This document shows, piece by piece, positions 46,298-56,357 of a stretch of DNA of 64,000 nt; position 1 is the first letter of the stretch, and the number at the start of each line of letters is the position of its first letter. The stretch lies in contig NC_064042.1 of NCBI RefSeq assembly GCF_932526225.1, forward strand, positions 17,108,751 through 17,172,750, given 5' to 3'. The position numbers and the translations under genes were made by a program. The DNA is from Nematostella vectensis (Eukaryota; Cnidaria; Anthozoa; Actiniaria; Edwardsiidae). The notes under the pieces were generated by a model. That model was given only the letters and a program-made list of their open reading frames with translations, made no database searches and was not told where the DNA came from.

Positions 46298-46720
46298 TAT
46301 AATATTAATTATTATTAATTAATAACTATTAGTAATTATTATCAGTAATTATTATTTTATAATATTAATATATATATTATTATTTTATATTGTTATTAAT
46401 TAATATTATTAATTATTAAAACTATTAATTGATGATTATTATTAATTATTATTAATTTATATTATTATTATGAATTATTGTTATTATTAAATAATTATTA
46501 ATTAACTATTAATTAATTATTATTAATTATTTTCAATTATTGTTATTTTCAATTATTGTTATTAATTATTATTATTATTATTATTATTATTTATTATTAT
46601 TTTTATTATTATTATAATTATATATTATTATTATTAATTATTATGATTAATAATTATTATTAATAATTAATAAATATTATTGTTAATTATTATTGTTATA
46701 TATTATTATTAATTATTATA
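46298..46720. repeat. Long-type A+T spacer, shortened (M24-M25)
   Basis: Has the conserved TATAATATTAATT start and TATTGTTATATATT end blocks of the long spacers but is only about 420 bp, lacking most of the (ATT)n middle. No gene seen. Confidence 0.9.
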
Positions 46721-47702
46721 ATGTACCTATATTACCTAGCTCTTGAATCCCTGTACCTGTTTGAACCATCCCCTAAAACCCTGCACCTCCAAGACCAAGC
46801 CATTGATACCCTGTACCCCTGTGTACTCACTCATTCATAACTTGCACCTCTATGACCTAGTTGTTGATATCTTTGACTCTTATTACCAACCCCTGAAACC
46901 CTGTACCCCTTTGACCAACTCTTGTTTCCCTATACACCTGTCAACTCACCCACAAACTCACTTATCTTAACGTCCCCTTAACGTCCTGATCTTTACACCC
47001 CTGAAAAAATCCCAAGTTGATCTGACCTGGATTCGAACCCCGGCCCTCTTGTTTGAGAAGCGAAGCCCGTACCACTGAGCCATCGCGCCACTCTCTTGAA
47101 AACTAGAAGTAACTACCGTATAGCCATGTTTACCCAGCCTTATAAGGTATAGAGTAGTTTTTCCTTGATATCTCGAGAGTGGCGCTATGGCTCAGTGGTA
47201 CGGGCTTCGCTTCTCAAGCAAACGAGCCAGGGTTCGAATCCAGGAAAGATCAACTAGGGACTTTTTCAGGGGTGTTAAGGTAAGGACGGTGGCATTAGGG
47301 GGTGGGTTCACAGGGGTACAGGTTATAAACGGCAGGGTCACAGGGAAGCAAGTTGGTAAGCGCTTGGTCATACATGGGTAAAGGGTAGTTATGTGATTAG
47401 GTGTCATAGGGGTGTAGGTCAGTTAAGGATTGGTAGGCAGGGGTATAGGGTAGTAAGTGCTAGGCCATTGGGGTGTAGGTTAGTTAGGGGTTGGTACTCA
47501 GGGGTATAGGGTAGTAAGTGCTAAGTCATAAGGGTGTAGCATAGTTAGCGGTGGGTACTCATGGGTATAGGGTAGTTAGTGCTAGGTCGTAGGGGTGAGC
47601 CTTAGTTAGGGGTAGGTATTCAGGAGTATAGCGTGGTTAGTGCTGGGTCGTAGGGGTGTAGCTTAGTAAGGGGTGGATACTTAGGGATATAGGGTAGCGA
47701 TT
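46721..47702. repeat. Module M25 (complete, shortened array)
   Basis: Minus head 47018-47089, plus head 47181-47252. Right arm of only 450 bp, about half the usual number of 61-bp units, type I end. Confidence 0.9.
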
Positions 47703-47764
47703 AGTATTAATTATTATTATTAATTATTATTATTAATTATTATTAATTATTATTAATTATTATA

Positions 47765-48929
47765 ATGTACCCATATTATGTAGCTCTTGAATCCCTGTAC
47801 CTGTTTGAACCATCCCCTTAAACCCTGAACCTCCACGACCAAGCCATTGATACCCTGTACCCCTGTGTACCCACTCATTCATAACTTGCACCCCTATGAC
47901 CTAGTTCTTGATATCGTTGACCCTTATTACCAACCCTTGAAACCCTGTACCCCTTTGACCAAATCTTGTTACCCTATACACCTGTCAATTCACCCACAAA
48001 CTCACTTATCTTAACGTCCCCTTAACGTCCTTGTCTTTACACCCCTGAAAAAAATACCAAGTTGATCTGACCTGGATTCGAACCCTGGCCCTCTTGTTTG
48101 AGAAGCGAAGCCCGTACCACAAAGTTATCGCGCCACTCTCTTGAAAACTAGAAGTAACTACCGTATGGCCTTGTTTACCCAGCCTTATTAGGTATAGAGT
48201 AGTTTTTCCTTGATATCTCTAAAGTGGGCTATGGCTCCGTGGTACGGGCTTCGCTTCTCAAGCAAACGGGCGAGGGTTCGAATCCAGGAAATATAACTAG
48301 GGACTTTTTCAGGGGTGTTAAAATAAGGAAGGTGGCATTAATGGGTGGGTGCACAGGGGTACAGGATATAAACGGCAGGGTCACAGGGGTGCAAGTTGGT
48401 AAGTGCTTGGTCATACATGGGTAAAGGGTAGTTATATGATTAGGTGTCATATGGGTGTAGGTCAGTTAGGGATGGGTATGCAGGGGTATAGGGTAGTAAG
48501 TGCTAGGTCGTAGGGGTGTAGCTTAGTTAGGGGTTTGTACTTGGGGGTATAGGGTAGTGAGTGCTAAGTCATAAGGGTGTAGATAAGTTAGCGGTGGGTA
48601 CTCATGGGCATAGGGTAGTTAGTGCTAGGACATAGTGGTGTAGTTTAGTTAGGGGTGGGTACTCAGGGTTATAGGGTAGGTTAGTGCTTGGTTATAGGGG
48701 TGTAGTTTAGTTAGGATTGGGTATTCAGGGGTATAGGGTAAATAGTGCTTCGTCACAGTGGTGTAACTTAGCAAGGGTTGGGTACATAGGGGTAAAGTGT
48801 AGTTATTGCTAGGTCATAGGGGTAAGGCTTATTTAGGGGTAGGTATTCAGGAGTATAGCGTAGTTAGTGCTGGGTCGTAGGGGTGTAGCTTAGTAAGGGG
48901 TAAATACTCAGGGATATAGGGTAGCGATT
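47765..48929. repeat. Module M26 (degenerate-head subtype)
   Basis: Minus head 48063-48134 (ACAAAGTTATCG, A box lost). Plus head about 48226-48296 (GGGCTATGGCTCCGTGG; 3' end CCAGGAAATATAAC, further decayed). Right arm of 633 bp, type I end. Confidence 0.85.
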
Positions 48930-48970
48930 ATTATTGATTATTATTATTAATTATTATTTTTAATTATTAT

Positions 48971-49491
48971 AATGTACCCATATTACCTAGCTCTTGCATC
49001 CCTGTACCTGTTTGAACCATCCCCTAAAACCCTGCACCTCCAAGACCAAGCCATAGATACCCTGTACCCCTGTGTACTCCCTCATTCATAACTTGCACCT
49101 CTATGACCTTGTTGTTGATATCTTTGACTCTTATTACCAACCCCTGAAACCCTGTACCCCTTTGACCAACTCTTGTTTCCCTATACACCTGTCAACTCAC
49201 CCACAAACTCACTTATCTTAACGTCGCCTTAACGCCCTTATCTTTACACCCCTGAAAAAAATCCCAAGTTGATCTGACCTGGATTCAAACGCCGCCCTCT
49301 TGCACACTTGTTTGAGAAGCGAAGCCCGTACCACTGATCTATCGCGCCACTCTCTTGAAAACTAGAAGTAACTACCGTATAGCCATGTTTACCCAGCCTT
49401 ATAAGGTATAGAGTAGTTTTTCCTTCAAGGTCATAGGGTAGTAAGTTCTGGGTCATAGGGTATAGATTAGCTATTTGTGGGTATTCAGATG
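48971..49491. repeat. Module M27, truncated (plus head deleted)
   Basis: Left arm, then a minus head at 49270-49348 enlarged by about 7 bases (CTCTTGCACACTTGTTTG) and with TTCAAACGCC in place of the B box. Partway through the hinge (GTTTTTCCTTC, about 49425) it jumps to the last about 60 bp of a right arm ending TATTCAGATG. The plus head and nearly all the minisatellite are deleted. It is the last module before the satellite. Confidence 0.85.
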
Positions 49492-49685
49492 TATACTATT
49501 AAATATTATTAATTAATAACTATTAGTAATTATTATCAGTAATTATTATTTTATAATATTAATATATATATATATATTATTATTTTATATTGTTATTAAT
49601 TAATATTATTAATTATTATAACTATTAATTGAAGATTATGATTAATTAATTATTACAATTAATTAATTTTCAATTATTATGAATT
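49492..49685. repeat. A+T spacer at the module/satellite boundary
   Basis: Begins like every long spacer (TATTAATTAATAACTATTAG) and ends abruptly at about 49680, where GAATTGACAAAAGCC of the satellite starts. No gene seen. Confidence 0.85.
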
Positions 49686-50156
49686 GACAAAAGCCGCTAA
49701 TTTTTTTCCCTACCTTCCGGGACATTTTGAGTAGGGCCTGGGGACTAGGAATTAAGTCCGATTGATCTCAAACTTGGTCAGCATGGAGAAAGTATCAGCA
49801 CTTAGTAAAGGTTAGAAAATCAAAAGCATAGTTTCAAAGTAAAGCTGTTAAAAAAGGCCGGGAAAAAAGGCCAAATTGCAACTTCTCCTTAGAAAATCTT
49901 TGCAAATATTGACTTTGGAGGACAACAAACTGCCTAGCGCCTATATGGTTTTTCAAGAGCTTTCGAATGAGCCTATGCACGTTAAGATTGGATGAGTTTG
50001 AGTTTTTCAGTGTTCAAACAAGGTCCAAAAAAGGTCCAAAATCTAAAAACTTCAAAAAACCAAAATTCTTAATACTTGTCCAAATGAGCCGCAAATGGTA
50101 TCATTCGAACCCTGACATTCCCCGGCGTGTGTTGCGCTATTCGGTTTTTTCATAAG

Positions 50157-50168
50157 TGCGCATGCGCA
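50157..50168. promoter_or_regulatory. NRF-1-type palindrome TGCGCATGCGCA (unit 1; one per unit)
   Basis: Perfect 12-bp palindrome matching the published NRF-1 consensus YGCGCAYGCGCR and strictly alternating pyrimidine/purine. Further intact copies start at 50791, 51424, 52543, 53177, 53811, 54445, 55561, 56194, 57463, 58097, 58730, 59998, 60632, 61265, 61898 and 63016. In units 10, 14 and 20 (56829, 59364, 63650) it reads TGCGCATGCACA. Binding is not shown by the sequence alone. Confidence 0.6.
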
Positions 50169-50341
50169 GAAATTATTTTCAAAAAAACTGTGTCCAGGAG
50201 GGTAGGGGACAACTTTTCGGGTCTATATACTTGAGCTAAAATTCTCAAACTCGGTAAGATCTATGTACTCATAAAGGGCTATCTAACCCTGCAATCAGAT
50301 TTCGAATCGATCAAGAATTGACAAAAGCCGCTAATCTTTTT

Positions 50342-50841
50342 CCCTACCTTCCGGGACATTTTGAGTAGAGCCTGGGGACTAGGAATTAAGTCCGATTGAT
50401 CTCAAACTTGGTCAGCATGAAGAAAGTATAAGCACTTAGTAAAGGTTAGAAAATCAAAAGCATAGTTTCAAAGTAAAGCTGTTAAAAAAAACCGGAAAAA
50501 AGGCCAAATTGCAACTTCTCCCTAGAAAATCTTTGCAAATATTGACTTTGGAGGACAACAAACTGCCTAGCGCCTATATGGTTTTTCAAGAGCTTTCGAA
50601 TGAGCCTATGCACGTTAAGATTGGATGAGTTTCAGTTTTTCAGTGTTCAAACAAGGTCCAAAAAAGGTCCAAAATCTAAAAACTTCAAAAAACCAAAATT
50701 CTTAATACTTGTCCAAATGAGCCGCAAATGGTATCATTCGAACCCTGACATTCCCCTTCGTGTGTTGCGTTAATCGTTTTTTTTCATAAGTGCGCATGCG
50801 CAGAAATTATTTTCAAAAAAACTGTGTCCCGGAAGGTAGGG
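50342..50841. repeat. 17-bp inverted repeat inside each satellite unit (unit 2 example)
   Basis: CCCTACCTTCCGGGACA at 50342-50358 is the exact reverse complement of TGTCCCGGAAGGTAGGG at 50825-50841, 466 bp apart. Other units keep the pair with one to four mismatches (TGTCCCGTAGGGTAGGG, TGTCCAGGAGGGTAGGG). It might be a vestige of terminal inverted repeats or simply a structural motif. Confidence 0.7.
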
Positions 50842-51586
50842 GACAACTTTTCGGGTCTATATACTTGAGCTAAAATTCTCAAACTCGGTAAGATCTATGT
50901 ACTCATAAAGGGCTATCTAACCCTGCAATCAGATTTCGAATCGATCAAGAATTGACAAAAGCCGCTAATCTTTTTCCCTACCTTCCGGGACATTTTGAGT
51001 AGGGCCTGGGGACTAGGAATTAAGTCCGATTGATCTCAAACTTGGTCAGCATGAAGAAAGTATCAGCACTTAGTAAAGGTTAGAAAATCAAAAGCATAAC
51101 TTCAAAGTAAAGCTGTTAAAAAAGGCCGGAAAAAAGGCCAAATTGCACCTTCTCCCTAGAAAAACTTTGCAAATATTGACTTTGGAGGACAACAAACTGC
51201 CTAGCGCCTATATGGTTTTTCAAGAGCTTTCGAATGAGCCTATGCACGTTAAGATTTGATGAGTTTGAGTTTTTCAGTGTTCAAACAAGGTCCAAAAAAG
51301 GTCCAAAATCTAAAAACTTCAAAAAACCAAAATTCTTAATACTTGTCCAAATGAGCCGCAAATGGTATCATTCGAACCCTGACATTCCCCGGCGTGTGTT
51401 GCGCTATTCGGTTTTTTCATAAGTGCGCATGCGCAGAAATTTTTTCCCAAAAAACTGTGTCCCGTATGGTAGGGAACAACTTTTCGGGTCTATATACTTG
51501 AGCTAAAATTCTCAAACTCGGTAAGATCTATGTACTCATAAAGGGCTATCTAACCTTGCAATCAGATTTCGAATCGATCAAGAATT

Positions 51587-52705
51587 GACAAAAGCCGCTA
51601 ATTTTTTTCCCTACCTTCCGGGACATTTTGAGTAGGGCCTGGGGACTAGGAATTAAGTCCGATTGATCTCAAACTTGGTCAGCATGAAGAAAGTATCAGC
51701 ACTTAGTAAAGGTTAGAAAATCAAAAGCATAGTTTCAAAGTAAAGCTGTTAAAAAAGGCCGGAAAAAAGGCCAAATTGCAACTTCTCCCTAGAAAATCTT
51801 TGCAAATATTGACTTTGGAGGACAACAATCTGCATAGCACCTATAAGGTTTTTCAAGAGCTTTCGAATGAGCCTATGCACGTTAAGATTGGATGAGTTTG
51901 AGTTTTTCAGTGGTCAAACAAGGTCCAAAATTGGTCCTAGGTAGAATATGAGCATTTCTGAAGTTAGTCGTAGCCTGCCCAAAGTCACGGGGAAGGTCCA
52001 ACTATGCTGGTAGACACTAACTAAGAAAGATTCAGGACGAAGATTGAAGTTTAGACTTTTTTTTGCAAACTTCCCAAAACTTTTTCTGTTCCGACGATTT
52101 CTTTCGATTTTCAAAAAATTCCCACTAGCCAGGAATGAGCAGCAGACAATACTTTGATGTATGAGGTTAGTGTCCATGCGCATCTCTATATCATAAGCGA
52201 AAAAAATCTCCAGAAACGATTTTGCATGTACGACTTTTTGGGGGTTAAATATGATACAAATTGCACATTTTCCCTCAAATATCTTTGAAAATATTGATTT
52301 TGGAGGACAACAAACGGCAGAGGGCATATATGGTTTTCAAGAGCTTTCGAATGAGCCTATGCACGTTAAGATTGGAGAAGTTTGAGTTTTTCAGTGTTCA
52401 AACAAGGTCCAAAAAACGTCCAAAATCCAAAAACTTCAAAAAAACCAAAATTCTTAATACTTGTCCAAATGAGCCGAAAATGGTATCATTCGAACCCTGA
52501 AATTTCCCCGGCGTGTGTTGCGCTATTCGGTTTTTTCATAAGTGCGCATGCGCAGAAATTATTTCCAAAAAAACTGTGTCCCGGAGGGTAGGGGACAACT
52601 TTTCGGGTCTATATACTTGAGCTAAAATTCTCAAACTCGGTAAGATCTATGTACTCATAAAGGGCTATCTAACCCTGCAATCAGATTTCGAATCGATCAA
52701 GAATT
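51587..52705 (+). repeat. Satellite unit 4, long variant (1119 bp)
   Basis: Normal for the first about 355 bp, then at about 51942 (AAATTGGTCC) enters about 325 bp absent from standard units. It re-enters the standard unit at about 52276, repeating about 160 bp already present (GACAACAAACGGC matches GACAACAATCTGC), so the net gain is 485 bp. A minus-strand 137-codon frame crosses the extra segment; in unit 8 it is broken by a small deletion, which argues against coding. Confidence 0.85.
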
Positions 52706-54607
52706 GACAAAAGCCGCTAATCTTTTTCGCTACCTTCCGGGACATTTTGAGTAGGGCCTGGGGACTAGGAATTAAGTCCGATTGATCTCAAACTTGGTCA
52801 GCATGAAGAAATTATCAGCACTTAGTAAAGGTTAGAAAATCAAAAGCATAGCTTGAAAGTAAAGCTGTTAAAAAAGGCCGGAAAAAAGGCCAAATTGCAC
52901 CTTCTCCCTAGAAAAACTTTGCAAATATTGACTTTGGAGGACAACAAACTGCCTAGCGCCTATATGGTTTTTCGAGAGATTTCGAATGAGCCTATGCACG
53001 TTAAGATTTGATGAGTTTGAGTTTTTTTAGTGTTCAAACAAGGTCCAAAAAAGGTCCAAAATCTAAAAACTTCAAAAAACCAAAATTCTTTATACTTGTC
53101 CAAATGAGCCGAAAATGGTATCATTCGAACCCTGACATTCCCCGGCGTGTGTTGCGCTATTCGGTTTTTTCATAAGTGCGCATGCGCAGAAATTATTTTC
53201 AAAAAAACTGTGTCCCGGAAGATAGGGGACAACTTTTCGGGTCTATATACTTGAGCTAAAATTCTCAAACTCGGTAAGATCTATGTACTCATAAAGGGCT
53301 ATCTAACCCTGCAATCAGATTTCGAATCGATCAAGAATTGACAAAAGCCGCTAATCTTTTTCCCTACCTTCCGGGACATTTTGAGTAGGGCCTGGGGACT
53401 AGGAATTAAGTCCGATTGATCTCAAACTTGGTCAGCATGAAGAAAGTATCAGCACTTAGTAAAGGTTAGAAAATCAAAAGCATAGCTTTAAAGTAAAGCT
53501 GTTAAAAAAGGCCGGAAATAAGGCAAAATTGCACATTCTCCCTAGAAAAACTTTGCAAATATTGACTTTGGAGGACAACAAACTGCCTAGCGCCTATATG
53601 GTTTTTCAAGAGCTTTCGAATGAGCCTATGCACGTTAAGATTTGATGAGTTTGAGTTTTTTTAGTGTTCAAACAAGGTCCAAAAAAGGTCCAAAATCTAA
53701 AAACTTCAAAAAACCAAAATTCTTAATACTTGTCCAAATGAGCCGAAAATGGTATCATTCGAACCCTGACATTCCCCGGCGTGTGTTGCGCTATTCGGTT
53801 TTTTCATAAGTGCGCATGCGCAGACATTTTTTCCAAAAAAACTGTGTCCCGTAGGGTAGGGGACAACTTTTCGGGTCTATATACTTGAGCTAAAATTCTC
53901 AAACTCGGTAAGATTTATGTACTCATAAAGGGCTATCTAACCCTGCAATCAGATTTCGAATCGATCAAGAATTGACAAAAGCCGCTAATCTTTTTCGCTA
54001 CCTTCCGGGACATTTTGAGTAGGGCCTGGGGACTAGGAATTAAGTCCGATTGATCTCAAACATGGTCAGCATGAAGAAAGTATCAGCACTTAGTAAAGGT
54101 AAGAAAATCAAAAGCATAGCTTCAAAGTAAAGCTGTTAAAAAAGGCCGGAAAAAAAGGCCAAATTGCAACTTCTCCCTAGAAAATCTTTGCAAATATTGA
54201 CTTTGGAGGACAACAAATTGCCTAGCGCCTATATGGTTTTTCAAGAGCTTTCGAATGAGCCTATGCACGTTAAGATTGGATGAGTTTGAGTTTTTCAGTG
54301 TTCAAACAAGGTCCAAAAAAGGTCCAAAATCTAAAAACTTCAAAAAACCAAAATTTTTAATACTTGTCCAAATGAGCCGCAAATGGTATCATTCGAACCC
54401 TGACATTCCCCGGCGTGTGTTGCGCTATTCGGTTTTTTCATAAGTGCGCATGCGCAGAAATTTTTTCCAAAAAAACTGTGTCCCGGAGGGTAGGGGACAA
54501 CTTTTCGGGTCTATATACTTGAGCTAAAATTCTCAAACTCGGCAATATCTATGTACTCATGAAGGGCTATCTAACCCTGCAATCAGATTTCGAATCGATC
54601 AAGAATT

Positions 54608-55723
54608 GACAAAAGCCGCTAATTTTTTTCCCTACCTTCCGGGACATTTTGAGTAGGGCCTGGGGACTAGGAACTAAGTCCGATTGATCTCAAACTTGGT
54701 CAGCATGAAGAAAGTATCAGCACTTAGTAAAGGTTAGAAAATCAAAAGCATAGTTTCAAAGTAAAGCTGTTAAAAAAGGCCGGAAAAAAGGCCAAATTGC
54801 AACTTCTCCCTAGAAAATCTTTGCAAATATTGACTTTGGAGGACAACAAACTGCCTAGCGCCTATATGGTTTTTCAAGAGCTTTCGAATGAGCCTATGCA
54901 CGTTAAGATTGGATGAGTTTGAGTTTTTCAGTGGTCAAACAAGGTCCAAAATTGGTCCAAGGTAGAATATGAGCATTTCTGAAGTTAGTCGTAGCCTGCC
55001 CAAAGTCACGGGGAAGGTCCAACTATGCTAGTAGACACTAACTATGAAAGATTCTGGACAAAGATTGAAGTTTAGACTTTTTTTTGCAAACTTCCCAAAA
55101 CTTTTTGTGCCGACGATTTCTTTCGATTATCAAAAAATTCCCACTAGCCAGGAATGAGCAGCAGACAATACTTTGATGTATGAGGTTAGTGTCCATGCGC
55201 ATCTCTATATCATAAGCGAAAAAAATTTCCAGAAACGATTTTGCATGTACGACTTTTTGGGGGTTAAAAATGATACAAATTGCACATTTTTCCTAAAATA
55301 TCTTTGCAAATATTGACTTTGGAGGACAACAAACTGCCTAGCGCCTATATGGTTTTTCAAGAGCTTTCGAATGAGCCTATGCACGTTAAGATTGGATGAG
55401 TTTGAGTTTTTCAGTGTTCAAACAAAGTACAAAAAAGGTCCAAAATCTAAAAACTTCAAAAAACCAAAATTCTTAAAACTTGTCCAAATGAGCCGAAAAT
55501 GGTATCATTCGAACCCTGACATTCCCCGGCGTGTGTTGCGTTAATCGGTTTTTTCATAAGTGCGCATGCGCAGAAATTATTTTCAAAAAAACTGTGTCCC
55601 GGAGGGTAGGGGACAACTTTTCGGGTCTATATACTTGAGCTAAAATTCTCAAACTCGGTAAGATCTATGTACTCATAAAGGGCTATCTAACCCTGCAATC
55701 AGATTTCGAATCGATCAAGAATT
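54608..55723 (+). repeat. Satellite unit 8, long variant (1116 bp)
   Basis: Same extra segment as unit 4, at about 54957-55300, but more diverged (CCAAGGTAGAATATG, GATTCTGGACAAAG, CTTTTTGTGCCGACG). The small deletion at CTTTTTGTGCC shifts the minus-strand frame that is open in units 4 and 19. Confidence 0.85.
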
Positions 55724-56357
55724 GACAAAAGCCGCTAATCTTTTTCCCTACCTTCCGGGACATTTTGAGTAGGGCCTGGGGACTAGGAATTAAGTCCGAT
55801 TGATCTCAAACTTGGTCAGCATGAAGAAAGTATCAGCACTTAGTAAAGGTTAGAAAATCAAAAGCATAGCTTCAAAGTAAAGCTGTTAAAAAAGGCCGTA
55901 AAAAAGGCCAAATTGCACCTTCTCCCTAGAAAAACTTTGCAAATACTGACTTTGGAGGACAACAAACTGCCTAGCGCCTATATGGTTTTTCAAGAGCTTT
56001 CGAATGAGCCTATGCACGTTTATATTTGATGAGTTTGAGTTTTTCAGTGTTCAAACAAGGTCCAAAAAAGGTCCAAAATCTAAAAACTTCAAAAAAACAA
56101 AATTCTTAATACTTGTCCAAATGAGCCGAAAATGGTATCATTCGAACCCTGACATTCCCCGGCGTGTGTTGCGCTATTCGGTTTTTTCATAAGTGCGCAT
56201 GCGCAGAATTTTTTTTCCAAAAAAACTGTGTCCCGTAGGGTAGGGGACAACTTTTCGGGTCTATATACTTGAGCTAAAATTCTCAAACTCGGTAAGATCT
56301 ATGTACTCATAAAGGGCTATCTAACCCTGCAATCAGATTTCGAATCGATCAAGAATT

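Noticed and set aside
49967-50155. 62-codon plus-strand frame in many satellite units
   Set aside because: Disrupted in several units by single changes; basic, low-complexity, no known motif. Consistent with a chance frame kept by homogenisation.
50320-50953. Centromeric CENP-B box in the satellite
   Set aside because: I looked for the TTCG...CGGGA core pattern in unit 2 and found no convincing match.
51914-52327. 137-codon minus-strand frame in long satellite units 4 and 19
   Set aside because: Broken by a small deletion in unit 8, no recognisable domain, and it spans the repeat junction.
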